A stretch of 64,000 nt of DNA. Origin: Methanoprimaticola sp047501175 (GTDB lineage Archaea; Thermoplasmatota; Thermoplasmata; Methanomassiliicoccales; Methanomethylophilaceae). Where the stretch lies: positions 1 to 64,000 of the forward strand of contig NZ_JBEQWH010000008.1 in the NCBI RefSeq assembly GCF_047501175.1, given 5' to 3'. Made by a program: the position numbers and the translations under genes. This document shows, piece after piece, positions 26,856-35,260 of the stretch (the stretch's first letter is position 1; the number at the start of each line of letters is the position of its first letter). Under the pieces are notes generated by a model. The model was not told the DNA's origin, made no database searches, and saw only the letters and a program-made list of their open reading frames with translations.

Positions 26856-27188
26856 ATGACATCAGTAGTCCAAGTGAACATGAAGACCTGCAACAAGACT
26901 CACAAGATCACCGTATCTCTCAGGGAGGACGGGAACCTGGACGTCGATATAGTCTCCGACTGCGCTAACATCCAGGCGTACGCTAAGAAGCTCACGATGA
27001 TCACGATGGAGGATGCCAGCAGCTTCGTCGGAAGCAAGATCGTGGATCCGGAGATCAGAGGGCCCCTGTCCGCACCCTGTCTCGTCCCGAGCGCCGTGTT
27101 CGATGCAGCTTGGATGGAGCTCGGTATGCTTTCCAAGAACCTTTGCAAGAAGATCCATTCGAACGAGGTCATCCTGGACCTCGAATGA
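26856..27188 (+). CDS. DUF6951-like small protein (copy 1)
   Basis: A 110-residue protein starting MTSVVQVNMKTC. It shares its layout with the two proteins at 47878-48198 and 48208-48555: an N-terminal Cys-containing strand, VSDCANIQ (compare SDCPNV and TNCPNI), and a later APCLVPSAVFDA (compare ACPVPAGIIKA). I associate this pattern with DUF6951, from memory. The start was chosen at ATG 26856, preceded by GGAGG. The promoter is TACATATATTAA (about 26783-26794) followed by TCATCCAA (26808-26815). The three conserved Cys could bind a metal or cluster. Function is unknown. Confidence 0.65.
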   Translation: MTSVVQVNMKTCNKTHKITVSLREDGNLDVDIVSDCANIQAYAKKLTMITMEDASSFVGSKIVDPEIRGPLSAPCLVPSAVFDAAWMELGMLSKNLCKKIHSNEVILDLE

Positions 27189-27244
27189 TCCCATGCCGGT
27201 CCGTCGACCGGCGAAACCCTATTTCCATTTTCAGGCACGATCAC

Positions 27245-27290
27245 TCATCCAACCTCTGTCATCAATAGTCTGACTTATCTACTTGGATGA
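27245..27290. promoter_or_regulatory. inverted pair of TTGGATGA boxes before cbiK
   Basis: TCATCCAA at 27245-27252 and its reverse complement TTGGATGA at 27283-27290 flank 30 bases directly upstream of the cbiK start. Such an arrangement could be an operator. Confidence 0.4.
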
Positions 27291-27291
27291 T

Positions 27292-28182
27292 ATGTCCTAC
27301 TACATGACCGCCTCCAAAAAGGCAATTCTCGTGGTGAGCTACGGCACCAGCTACGAGGAGACCCGTGAGAAGACGATTGGTGCCATAGAGCGGCACATCG
27401 CCGACACTCATCCCGGATGGGAGGTTCGCAGAGCCTTCACCAGCAAGTCCGTCCTCAGGATACTAGAGAAGAAGGGCGTCCACATCGATTTCGTGAGTGA
27501 CGCCTTGGACAGGATGATCTATGATGGGATAGACACTGTGATCGTCCAGCCCACCCACGTGATGAACGGACTCGAGTATGACATAATGATGAAGGTCGTG
27601 CGCGACTACTCCGTGTACTTCAGGTACATCGAGGTCGGGACCCCCCTCCTCACATCCTCTGAGGACTACGACGAGGTCATCGCGGCAATCGAGAGGTCGT
27701 TCATAACCAAGTCCAACGAGGTCTGCGGAAAGAACCATGCAATCGTCCTGATGGGGCACGGGACCGACCATTTCGCGAATTCCACTTACAGTGAGCTGCA
27801 GCTGAGGCTCATGACGTCCGGTCACACCAATGTGTTCGTGACGACTGTGGAAGGGTTCCCATCGTTCGATGACACCATCTCAATGATGAGGGCCGGAGGG
27901 TACGACGAGGTCGCGCTGTTCCCGATGATGCTCGTAGCCGGGGACCATGTCATCAATGACATGGCCGGTGACGATGAGGATTCTTTGAAATGCGTCCTCG
28001 AGAACGAAGGGTACAAGGTGACATGCATTGTCAAGGGTCTCGGCGAATATCCTGACTTCCAGGAGCTTTTCAGATTCCATGTCGACGTAGCGATGTCGAG
28101 ACTTCCGAGCGGATCCGCTTCTGACGTCGTCTCCGGAGCTGTTCCGGAGAGGTCCGTGGCGGGATCCTCGATCCTGCGCTGA
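27292..28182 (+). CDS. cbiK: sirohydrochlorin cobaltochelatase CbiK
   Basis: A protein of about 296 residues that inserts cobalt into sirohydrochlorin, an early step of anaerobic corrinoid synthesis. It begins KKAILVVSYGTSYEETR, contains the active-site MGHGTDHFAN near residue 153 and ends its core with VAGDHVINDMAGDD near residue 219, all typical of CbiK. The length fits CbiK, not the short archaeal CbiX. Start candidates are ATG 27292, ATG 27304 or TTG 27283. It lies beside genes for corrinoid proteins and for a CobW GTPase. A hairpin with pyrimidine tail follows. Confidence 0.92.
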   Translation: MSYYMTASKKAILVVSYGTSYEETREKTIGAIERHIADTHPGWEVRRAFTSKSVLRILEKKGVHIDFVSDALDRMIYDGIDTVIVQPTHVMNGLEYDIMMKVVRDYSVYFRYIEVGTPLLTSSEDYDEVIAAIERSFITKSNEVCGKNHAIVLMGHGTDHFANSTYSELQLRLMTSGHTNVFVTTVEGFPSFDDTISMMRAGGYDEVALFPMMLVAGDHVINDMAGDDEDSLKCVLENEGYKVTCIVKGLGEYPDFQELFRFHVDVAMSRLPSGSASDVVSGAVPERSVAGSSILR

Positions 28183-28204
28183 TCCAAACGATTTTCCTTT
28201 TCAT

Positions 28205-28230
28205 TGCCGGGGTTTCCCGGCATTTCTCCC
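28205..28230 (+). terminator. cbiK terminator
   Basis: TGCCGGG and CCCGGCA pair (28205-28222), followed by TTTCTCCC and preceded by a pyrimidine-rich stretch. Confidence 0.6.
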
Positions 28231-28684
28231 TTGTATGTGGATGCACTGTCCAATTGGTGTCTGGCTACTGTTTCATACTACAAAGTTTTAAATACAGTAG
28301 GTTTTGAAATTGAGAGGTTGGATGTAACTTATGCCAAAATTTTTTACAACAAAATTAGTAGTTTATCCGTATGCTCCATTATAAAAAGTTATTGCATGTA
28401 AAAATTCAGATCTTTTGCAGTAGGGAGCCTATTCATAGATTTTATAAAGAAGAATAGCAACGAAAACAGACACATTTTAAAAATATTGTAGCTGTCAACG
28501 TTTTGAATAATGTACAAATTTTGGTATTTTTCCTTTGGATGTATCATTTCATGTGTATCTTGATCATCCCATCGATATGTTCAAACATTCAACATAATTG
28601 GAGTTAATATGGATGAAAAATGAAATTTATTTATATACTAATTAACCAAAATATTAGTAGAAAATAATTTTTAAGAGGATTTAT
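28231..28684. other. AT-rich intergenic region before methyltransferase cassette 1
   Basis: About 450 bases of strongly AT-rich DNA without a convincing coding frame. A TATA-like TTTTAAATAC at 28286-28295 is followed 22 bases later by TTGGATG (28318-28324). That ATG is followed at once by TAA, so it is not a protein start; a non-coding transcript is possible. The composition contrasts sharply with the GC-rich genes on both sides. Confidence 0.5.
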
Positions 28685-28713
28685 CATCCATCCATACAGT
28701 ACTTATATATATC
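28654..28713 (+). promoter_or_regulatory. promoter region of cassette 1 with shared upstream elements
   Basis: TTAGTAG (28654-28660), CATCCATCCAT (28685-28695) and the TATA box CTTATATATATC (28702-28713) occur in this order. The promoter of cassette 2 has the same CATCCATCCAT and a near-identical TAAGTAG at nearly the same spacing. Transcription would start near 28735, leaving a leader of about 30 bases with a strong GGAGG. Confidence 0.6.
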
Positions 28714-28766
28714 GTAGGATGAAATGGTAATTTCAGTTGCAACAGCAACGAAAAGGAGGAAAGGAA

Positions 28767-29405
28767 ATGAGCAAGGAGGAAATACTCGAAGCACTCGCGC
28801 AGGCAGTGGTCAACTGTAAGGCGGCAGACGCTAAGGCTGCGGCCGAGAAGGCACTGGCTGAGGGAGTGAACCCTATCGAGGCGATCAACGAGGGTCTCGT
28901 CAAGGGAATGTCTGTCATAGGAGACAAGTACGCAGCCCATCAGGTGTACCTGCCCCAGGTTCTGGTCGCAGCCCACTCGATGTACGCCGGACTCGACGTT
29001 CTGCTTCCCGCCATCCCGAGCGAGGCACTTGCCGATGCCAAGAAGGCGGCCGCCTGTGTCGTCGAGGGAGATGTTCATGATATCGGAAAGAACATCGTCA
29101 AGACCATGCTGACCGCTGGTGGATTCGTCGTTACCGATCTCGGAAAGGACATCTCTCCTGCAGACATCGTTGCACACGTCAAGGCCGACGGAACAGATAT
29201 CCTGTGCATGTCCACCCTGATGACCCCCACTATGGACAACATGAAGGCGACCATCGACCTTCTCAAGGAGAACAATCTCCGCTCCGACATGACCGTCACC
29301 ATCGGCGGACCCCCCACATCCCCGTCCTTCGCGGAGGAGATCGGAGCCAACCACCGTGACAACAACGCACAGGACTGCGTCAACTGGCTCAAGGGGGCGA
29401 ACTGA
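28767..29405 (+). CDS. methyltransferase corrinoid protein (cassette 1)
   Basis: A 212-residue corrinoid-binding protein of the MtbC/MtmC/MtsB type that carries the methyl group on cobalt. The N-terminal helical cap domain (residues 1-90) is followed by the B12-binding domain with D-x-H-x-x-G as DVHDIG (Asp102, His104, Gly107), then later motifs STLMTPTM and GGPPTSPSFAEEIGA. The start was chosen at ATG 28767 behind GGAGGAAAGG. It is followed one base later by a UroD-type methyltransferase. Its near twin is at 33471-34106. The substrate-specific methyltransferase partner is not evident, so the methyl source (thiol, amine or methoxy compound) is open; a methylthiol system of MtsA/MtsB kind is a candidate. 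Confidence 0.9.
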   Translation: MSKEEILEALAQAVVNCKAADAKAAAEKALAEGVNPIEAINEGLVKGMSVIGDKYAAHQVYLPQVLVAAHSMYAGLDVLLPAIPSEALADAKKAAACVVEGDVHDIGKNIVKTMLTAGGFVVTDLGKDISPADIVAHVKADGTDILCMSTLMTPTMDNMKATIDLLKENNLRSDMTVTIGGPPTSPSFAEEIGANHRDNNAQDCVNWLKGAN

Positions 29406-29406
29406 A

Positions 29407-30492
29407 ATGGTCAAGGAGATGACGCCGTACGAGAGGGCAATCGCTGCAATCCAGAACGAGCCGGTAGATGAACTCGCGTCCTCTCCGCTCGCCTTGGCGC
29501 TTTGCAGAAGGCTGATGCCGGAGCAGATCACCTATAAGGAGTGGGCGACCAACCCCACATACTGTGCCGAGTCATTCGCCAAGGGAGCTGAGTACTGGAA
29601 GCTTCCCTACACGGTCACTCTGATCGACCTGTCCATCACGGCATCCACTCTCGGAGCACATGTCAGGATGGACACCGAGAACACCCCGTTCGTCGATGAC
29701 CACATCATCCACAGCATGGAGGACTACGAGAAGATCCAGTGCCCCGACGTCACCAAGGGACGTACCGGTAACCTGATCGAGATGAACAGGGAGCTCGCGC
29801 CCCTCATCAAGGGAAAGTCGTTCAACATCGCTTTCCTCGAGGGACCCCTCCTAACTCTGACCCAGGCCGGAGGAGCGGAGAGGCTGTTCATGGACATGTT
29901 CACCGACCCTGCACCCGTCCACAAGGCTCTCGAGCAGACCACGCAGCTCTGTCTCAACACATGCGAGAAGATCGCGGAGACCGGAGCCGAGGGATTCTGC
30001 TGGGACTACCTCTGGGGTAACTACTCCTGTCTCGGAGATCCCGAGTATGCGGAGTTCGAGGGCGACAAGTACGCGAAGAAGTGTAACGAGAAGACACGTG
30101 AGCTCGGAATGGGACTCGGAATCCACAACTGCGCCGACCTTCCCCACCTGGACACCCAGGTGAAGCAGTTCGGAGTGGATATGTACTCCATGGCCTATTA
30201 CCCCCTCATCCCCGGGAGCCCCACCGCTGCCGAGACGATCGAGAAGGGCTACGCCGACGACTGTCTGATCATGGGTAACATCGACCCGCAGCTCTTTGTC
30301 AGGGCCACCGAGGAGAAGATCACCAAGGTCACGCAGGACCTCTGCCAGGAGGTAAAGACCGCTCTGTGCAAGAAGGGTCTCAACTCCAGATACTGCATCT
30401 CTTCCGGATGCGAGGTGCCTCCCGACCTAGAGACCAAGATCGAGAACGTCACCGCTGTCCAGAACGCCGTCCACAAGTACGGCCTGATGTGA
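29407..30492 (+). CDS. UroD-fold corrinoid methyltransferase (cassette 1)
   Basis: A 361-residue zinc methyltransferase of the uroporphyrinogen-decarboxylase superfamily. The putative zinc ligands are His240 and Cys242 (HNCADL) and Cys335 (SSGCEVPPD), the H-x-C...C set of CoM methyltransferases. It diverges clearly from the MtbA/MtaA protein at 20099-21136, so it probably serves another substrate or partner. It starts immediately after the corrinoid gene, and its own 361-residue twin lies in cassette 2. The combination of a separate corrinoid protein and UroD methyltransferase resembles MtsB/MtsA of methylthiol metabolism; this is inference. Confidence 0.85.
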   Translation: MVKEMTPYERAIAAIQNEPVDELASSPLALALCRRLMPEQITYKEWATNPTYCAESFAKGAEYWKLPYTVTLIDLSITASTLGAHVRMDTENTPFVDDHIIHSMEDYEKIQCPDVTKGRTGNLIEMNRELAPLIKGKSFNIAFLEGPLLTLTQAGGAERLFMDMFTDPAPVHKALEQTTQLCLNTCEKIAETGAEGFCWDYLWGNYSCLGDPEYAEFEGDKYAKKCNEKTRELGMGLGIHNCADLPHLDTQVKQFGVDMYSMAYYPLIPGSPTAAETIEKGYADDCLIMGNIDPQLFVRATEEKITKVTQDLCQEVKTALCKKGLNSRYCISSGCEVPPDLETKIENVTAVQNAVHKYGLM

Positions 30493-30513
30493 TATCGGGA
30501 AGATAAACCACAA

Positions 30514-30535
30514 CCCGCGGGCATCCGCCCGCGGG
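30514..30535 (+). other. hairpin between methyltransferase and zinc-ribbon genes (cassette 1)
   Basis: CCCGCGGGC and GCCCGCGGG form a perfect nine-pair stem. The matching gap in cassette 2 also has a hairpin of unrelated sequence, so the structure rather than the sequence is conserved. It could tune downstream expression or protect the upstream message. Confidence 0.6.
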
Positions 30536-30562
30536 GACAACATAACGATGGAGATGGAATAC

Positions 30563-30883
30563 ATGGCAACAACCTACTTCGATGCGATGAAAGCTCACGG
30601 CTTCTCGAACAACACTACGGCATCAGTCAGGAAAGGATTCGTCTGCCCCAGATGCGGGTTCACGTTCTCGCTGGTCTACGCGAGGACCTTCGCATGCCAG
30701 GGCTGTTCCGAGGCCGTGCTCGGATGCTCGAAGGTCAGGTGTGCCAAGTGCGATTGCGAGTTCCCTATAGAGTCGTCGTGCGACGTGTTCGGCTCCGTCC
30801 AGGAGAGGACCCTGGCGGACCACATGAACAACATCATAACGACCAGGAACGGCGATCTCGGCGTTTCGTCTGTCAAGCGTTGA
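30563..30883 (+). CDS. Cys-rich zinc-ribbon protein of the methyltransferase cassette (copy 1)
   Basis: A 106-residue protein starting MATTYFDAMKAHGF; an ATG five codons upstream (30548) is also in frame. It has two or three zinc-ribbon-like Cys pairs: CPRCGF, CQGC, then GCSKVRCAKCDCEFPIES. The C-terminal part contains VQERTLADHMNNIITTRNGDLG. The twin at 35261-35581 preserves every CPRCG, CQGC and CxxC position. I do not recognise a family. Its strict linkage to the corrinoid and methyltransferase genes in two cassettes points to a job in that system, for example a regulator, a zinc donor or a redox/activation partner. Confidence 0.78.
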   Translation: MATTYFDAMKAHGFSNNTTASVRKGFVCPRCGFTFSLVYARTFACQGCSEAVLGCSKVRCAKCDCEFPIESSCDVFGSVQERTLADHMNNIITTRNGDLGVSSVKR

Positions 30884-30979
30884 TCATCTGTTTTCCTTAA
30901 TTTCGTTAAACTCTTTGCAAAATATCTTACGGTTCGGGCGTATTTCCCTTGCTGCGCCCGAATCGATACATCTGTTTGT

Positions 30980-32995
30980 ATGGACGTGACGGCAATGAGC
31001 ATCGGTCTTGGATTGGACAGTGGCGGGACATATACGGATGCCGTGGTGATCGATTTGGAGACTGGCGAGCTTCTATGCAAAGCCAAATCCCCCACGACAC
31101 GTGAGGATCTGTGTATAGGGATCAGGGGTGCGATCGAGGCCATGCGCCCGGACCTTCTGAAGGAGGTGGGGGTCGTATCGCTCTCATCCACTCTGGCGAC
31201 GAACTCCGTCGTCGAAGGGAAGGGTGCACGTGTCGCGCTGGTCAGCATAGGAGGGGACTACGATGGTTCGTGCCCTGCGGATTTCAGTATCACCATAGCA
31301 GGCGGCCATGATCTGAAGGGCGAGGAGCTGGCCCCGTTGGACGAGGAGTCAGCCCGCTCGTTCCTGGAGTCCATGAGGGGACGCATAGACGGGGTGGCCA
31401 TAGCGGGATATCTCGCGATACGCAACCCCGATCACGAGAACCGCGTGAGGGACATGGCGGAGCAGATCCTGGGGATCCCTGCGGTCTGCGGTCACGACCT
31501 GTCGTCCGGACTCGGATTCAGCGAGAGGGCGGCCACCTGCATAATCAATGCACGTCTGATCCCCGTCATAGACGATCTGATCCGTTCAGTCAAGGACGTC
31601 CTCACCGAGAATCGGATCAACGCCCCGCTGATGATCGTCAAGGGGGATGGGTCCATGATGGGGGAGGCTGAGGCCAGGAAGAGACCGGTCGAGACCGTCC
31701 TCTCGGGTCCGGCATCCAGTATGATAGGCGCCATGAAGATCACCGGGCTCAGGGATGCCATAGTGATGGACATCGGCGGGACGACCACCGACATCGGGAT
31801 CCTGAGGGACGGTAAGCCGAGACTGGAGCCGGAAGGGGCCACGATAGGCGGTGTCCGCACCCGTGTCATGGCCGCCGAGATATCCACATCGGGGATAGGC
31901 GGGGACAGTCGCATATTGATCCTGGGACATTCCGTCGCCCTTTCGCCATTGAGGGTCATGCCGCTGTGCTTCGCGGCTAAGAGGTGGGCCTCCGTCCGTT
32001 CCAAGCTGGAGGGTCTGAGGGGCAACGCCCCTGTCATGTATGCGATGCAGGACGAGCACAACGTCGTCCTCGGCTGCGAGTTCTTCAGGAGATTGGGCAT
32101 GCCGTCCAACATCCGCGACTTCTCGCCCGGTGACATCAAGCTGCTGGAGACCCTGCAGGACGAGCCGATGACCTTGCAGGATGCCGCAGACATCATCGGG
32201 GTCCACCCGTTCACGTTCAACGTCCGCAGGCTGGAGAGCCTCGGACTGGTCCAGAGGGTCGGTTTCACGCCTACTGACGTGATGCATGCCAGTGATTTCT
32301 ACACCGAGTTCGATTCCGAGGCGTCCAAGGTCGCGGCAGAGTATCTCGCGAAGGGCGCCAGGACCGACATGGAGGGGTTCCTGGAGATATGCAAGCAGAG
32401 GATACGCGAGAAGCTCAGCATCGAGCTGATGAAGGAGCTAGTATCCGAGGAGACGCACTCCATGTCGTTCGGGATAGCGGGCCAGGACCTTCTGATGAAG
32501 GCCGTGTCCGGATCCTCCGACCGCGACTACTCCTGTATGATCAAGGTGAACCTGCCGATCATAGGGATAGGTGCCCCTGCGGGAACGTACATCCCCTGGG
32601 TGGGGGAGGTGTTCGGGACAGAGGTCCTGATCGACGGGAACTCGGATGTGGGGAACGCCATAGGCGCCGTCTCCTCCACAATATCCGAATCCATATCCAT
32701 ATTGATCCGTCCGTTGGCCATGGGTTCCGAGGAGGGATTCCAGGCGTTCTCCAAGCTCGGGAAGTTCGACTTCCAGACGCTCGACGAGGCCATAGAGGCA
32801 TCGTCGGCCGAGGCCAGCGCTGTCGTGGCGGACCTCGTCCGTGACAGCGGAGGGGAGGACATAACGGTGACGTTCGACCGCAGGAACAGGGAGTTCTCGT
32901 ACGGGGATTCCGGGAACAAGTGCCTCATGGAGGTCGAGCTCACGGTCACTGCCGCGGGAAGGCCCAGGCCGTTCTACGCAGGATCGGGGAACTGA
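30980..32995 (+). CDS. hydantoinase/oxoprolinase-family ATPase
   Basis: A 671-residue protein of the HyuA-type ASKHA superfamily. The phosphate-binding loops are GLDSGGTYTDAVV near residue 10 and MDIGGTTTDIGIL near residue 263. A segment of about 60 residues in the second half (LQDAADIIGVHPFTFNVRRLESLGLVQRVG) reads like a winged helix. No HyuB gene follows, so this is not a standard hydantoinase operon. It sits between the two methyltransferase cassettes. In methylotrophic methanogens ATP-dependent activators are needed to rescue oxidised corrinoids, so a role in that process is thinkable but unproven. The start at 30980 or the ATG at 30995 are both possible. Confidence 0.82.
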   Translation: MDVTAMSIGLGLDSGGTYTDAVVIDLETGELLCKAKSPTTREDLCIGIRGAIEAMRPDLLKEVGVVSLSSTLATNSVVEGKGARVALVSIGGDYDGSCPADFSITIAGGHDLKGEELAPLDEESARSFLESMRGRIDGVAIAGYLAIRNPDHENRVRDMAEQILGIPAVCGHDLSSGLGFSERAATCIINARLIPVIDDLIRSVKDVLTENRINAPLMIVKGDGSMMGEAEARKRPVETVLSGPASSMIGAMKITGLRDAIVMDIGGTTTDIGILRDGKPRLEPEGATIGGVRTRVMAAEISTSGIGGDSRILILGHSVALSPLRVMPLCFAAKRWASVRSKLEGLRGNAPVMYAMQDEHNVVLGCEFFRRLGMPSNIRDFSPGDIKLLETLQDEPMTLQDAADIIGVHPFTFNVRRLESLGLVQRVGFTPTDVMHASDFYTEFDSEASKVAAEYLAKGARTDMEGFLEICKQRIREKLSIELMKELVSEETHSMSFGIAGQDLLMKAVSGSSDRDYSCMIKVNLPIIGIGAPAGTYIPWVGEVFGTEVLIDGNSDVGNAIGAVSSTISESISILIRPLAMGSEEGFQAFSKLGKFDFQTLDEAIEASSAEASAVVADLVRDSGGEDITVTFDRRNREFSYGDSGNKCLMEVELTVTAAGRPRPFYAGSGN

Positions 32996-33004
32996 TCCCA
33001 AACA

Positions 33005-33024
33005 GGGCCTCCGGCCCGTCTTAC
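33005..33024 (+). terminator. terminator after the HyuA-like gene
   Basis: GGGCC and GGCCC pair around TCC (33005-33017), followed by GTCTTAC. Confidence 0.4.
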
Positions 33025-33365
33025 ATATTCTTGCAATTCCTTGACGATATGCCGAAACATCCCTTGTTCCGAGTCCTTCAGGTGAGACGATCCGATGGGA
33101 CATTACATGGTATTCTGTCTCACAGGGATTGCTCGATTTCCATTCTCTCCCATGATTTTCCATCTATTTTCCGGGATGGAATGCCTCGGTGTTTCCATCA
33201 CTATTTTATGACTTCGTTCAATTTTATAGCAATCATTAAATAATATGTGTAAAGGAAACCTATTTTATCAAGTTTATTTTCTTTGAATTAACAACAGGTG
33301 AACTACTAGTTTAGGATTAATTTCAATAAAAAATACATTCCTTTAAATACTATTCAACTAAAAAA
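33025..33365. other. AT-rich intergenic region before methyltransferase cassette 2
   Basis: About 340 bases with rising AT content and no supported gene. The last 150 bases are very AT-rich, like the region before cassette 1. No repeat or RNA gene was recognised in it. Confidence 0.5.
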
Positions 33366-33425
33366 TAAGTAGTTTATACAAAAATTTAAGGATATCCCAT
33401 CCATCCATGTTTATGAATTAAATAC
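33366..33425 (+). promoter_or_regulatory. promoter region of cassette 2 with shared upstream elements
   Basis: TAAGTAG (33366-33372), CATCCATCCAT (33398-33408) and a TATA box TTAAATAC (33418-33425) match the order in cassette 1. The spacing between the first two is 25 bases here and 24 there. The leader before the ATG at 33471 is short and contains GGGAGG. Confidence 0.6.
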
Positions 33426-33470
33426 CATCCACACAAATGAATGAATCACCCTACCAAGGGAGGAAAACAA

Positions 33471-34106
33471 ATGAGCAAGGAACAGATTCTTGAGGATCTC
33501 GCGAACTCGGTCGTCAACTGCAAAGCAGATCTCGCAAAGAGCTCTGCGGAGAAAGCACTGGCCGAGGGCATCAACCCCGTTGAGGCAATCAACGAGGGTC
33601 TCGTCAAGGGAATGTCCGTCGTCGGAGAGAAGTACGCCGCCCATCAGGTATACCTGCCCCAGGTCCTGGTGTCTGCCAGGTGCCTCTACGCCGGACTCGA
33701 CATCCTTCTGCCCGCCATCCCCCAGGAGGCACTGGCAGACTCCAAGAAGGCCGCGACCGTGGTGGTCGAGGGAGATGTCCACGACATCGGAAAGAACATC
33801 GTCAAGACCATGCTGACCGCCGGCGGATTCGTCGTTACCGATCTCGGAAAGGACATCCCCTCCGCAGACATCGCCAACAATGTCAAGGACAACAAGATCG
33901 ACGTCCTGTGCATGTCCACCCTGATGACCCCCACCATGGACAGGATGCCCGAGGTCATCAACCTCCTGAAGGAGAACGGAATGCGCAACGATGTCACCGT
34001 CACCATCGGCGGACCCCCCACATCCCCGTCCTTCGCGGAGGAGATCGGAGCCAACCACCGTGACAACAACGCACAGGACTGCGTCAACTGGCTGAAGGCG
34101 ATGTGA
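33471..34106 (+). CDS. methyltransferase corrinoid protein (cassette 2)
   Basis: A 211-residue paralogue of the corrinoid protein at 28767-29405, with the same cap domain and DVHDIG cobalt-ligand motif near residue 102. The C-terminal GGPPTSPSFAEEIGANHRDNN segment is identical in both proteins and nearly so in DNA. The differences cluster in the cap domain (first 35 residues) and around residues 130-165. The start was chosen at ATG 33471 behind GGGAGG. It is followed one base later by the UroD methyltransferase. Confidence 0.9.
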   Translation: MSKEQILEDLANSVVNCKADLAKSSAEKALAEGINPVEAINEGLVKGMSVVGEKYAAHQVYLPQVLVSARCLYAGLDILLPAIPQEALADSKKAATVVVEGDVHDIGKNIVKTMLTAGGFVVTDLGKDIPSADIANNVKDNKIDVLCMSTLMTPTMDRMPEVINLLKENGMRNDVTVTIGGPPTSPSFAEEIGANHRDNNAQDCVNWLKAM

Positions 34107-34107
34107 G

Positions 34108-35193
34108 ATGGTCAAGGAGATGACACCTTACGAGAGGGCGCTCGCGACCCTCGCCAACGAGGAGGTCGACGAGCTTGCCGCGTACCCCCTTGCATGCGGA
34201 CTCCAGAGGAGGCTGCTCCCCGGGACCGTCACCTACAAGGAGTGGGCGACCGATGCCAAGAAGTGCGCACAGTCGTTCGTCGAGGGATACAACAAGTGGA
34301 AGTTCCCCTTCACCGTCACCCTCGAGGACCTCTCCGTCACTGCTCACGACCTCGGAGCGAACGTCAGGCTCGATTCCGAGAACACGCCCTTCGTCGACGG
34401 ACACATCATCCACAGCCTCGAGGACTACGAGAAGATCCAGTGCCCCGACGTCACCAAGGGACGTACCGGACATCTGATCGAGATGAACAGGCTCGTCGCT
34501 CCCCAGCTGAAGGACAAGAGCTTTGTCATCGCGTTCCTGGAGGGACCTCTCCTAACACTGTCCCAGGCGACCGGTGCGGAGAGGCTGTTCATGGACATGT
34601 TCACAGACCCCGCCCCCATCCACAAGGCGATGGAGGAGACTACCAAGATGTGCTGCACCGCAGTCGAGAAGATCGGCGAGACCGGTGTCCAGGGAATGTG
34701 CTGGGACTACCTCTGGGCGAACTACTCTGTCCTCGGTGACACCGAGTACGGCGAGTTCGAAGGCAACAAATACGCAAAGGCCACCAATGAGGCGACCCGC
34801 AAGGCCGGCCTCGGTCTGGGTATTCACAACTGTTCCGACATGCCCCACCTCGATACGCAGATCAAGAAGTTCGGGGTCGACGTGTACTCCCTGGCATACT
34901 ATCCCCTCGTGCCCGAGTGCCCCAACATGACCAAGATCATCGAGGACGGCTATGCGGACAACTGCACCATCTTCGGCAACCTCGACCCGCAGATCTTCAT
35001 GAGGTCCTCCTACGACGATGTCGTGGCGAAGACGAAGGACCTGTGCCAGGAGGCGAAGACCGCCATGTGCAAGCGCGGACTGAAGTCCCACTTCGTCGTC
35101 GCTTCCGGATGCGAGGTGCCCCCTGACCTGGAGTGCAAGATCGAGAACATCACCGCTGTGATGGAGGCGACGCACGAGTACGGGAGGTTCTGA
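34108..35193 (+). CDS. UroD-fold corrinoid methyltransferase (cassette 2)
   Basis: A 361-residue twin of the protein at 29407-30492. It keeps the putative zinc ligands in HNCSDM (about residue 240) and ASGCEVPPD (about residue 335). Shared blocks such as MVKEMTPYERA, ENTPFVD, CPDVTKGRTG and RLFMDMFTDPAP are close to identical. Divergence is spread along residues 20-80 and 190-300, where substrate- or partner-facing loops would lie. This suggests the two cassettes have different specificities or conditions of use. Confidence 0.85.
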   Translation: MVKEMTPYERALATLANEEVDELAAYPLACGLQRRLLPGTVTYKEWATDAKKCAQSFVEGYNKWKFPFTVTLEDLSVTAHDLGANVRLDSENTPFVDGHIIHSLEDYEKIQCPDVTKGRTGHLIEMNRLVAPQLKDKSFVIAFLEGPLLTLSQATGAERLFMDMFTDPAPIHKAMEETTKMCCTAVEKIGETGVQGMCWDYLWANYSVLGDTEYGEFEGNKYAKATNEATRKAGLGLGIHNCSDMPHLDTQIKKFGVDVYSLAYYPLVPECPNMTKIIEDGYADNCTIFGNLDPQIFMRSSYDDVVAKTKDLCQEAKTAMCKRGLKSHFVVASGCEVPPDLECKIENITAVMEATHEYGRF

Positions 35194-35211
35194 GCCCGGA
35201 CAACATCCTTA

Positions 35212-35231
35212 CCTGCGGGCAATCCCGCAGG
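35212..35231 (+). other. hairpin between methyltransferase and zinc-ribbon genes (cassette 2)
   Basis: CCTGCGGG and CCCGCAGG pair around CAAT, at the same place as the different hairpin in cassette 1. Confidence 0.6.
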
Positions 35232-35260
35232 GACCCTGTTTCAAAATTAAGGTGAACACA

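Noticed and set aside
28204..28401. 65-codon open frame in the AT-rich gap before cassette 1
   Set aside because: It starts inside the cbiK terminator hairpin, has no ribosome binding site and no homology-like features.
28767..35193. Pyrrolysine-type in-frame amber codons in the methyltransferase genes
   Set aside because: All methyltransferase frames here are read through without internal TAG, so these are not MtmB, MtbB or MttB.
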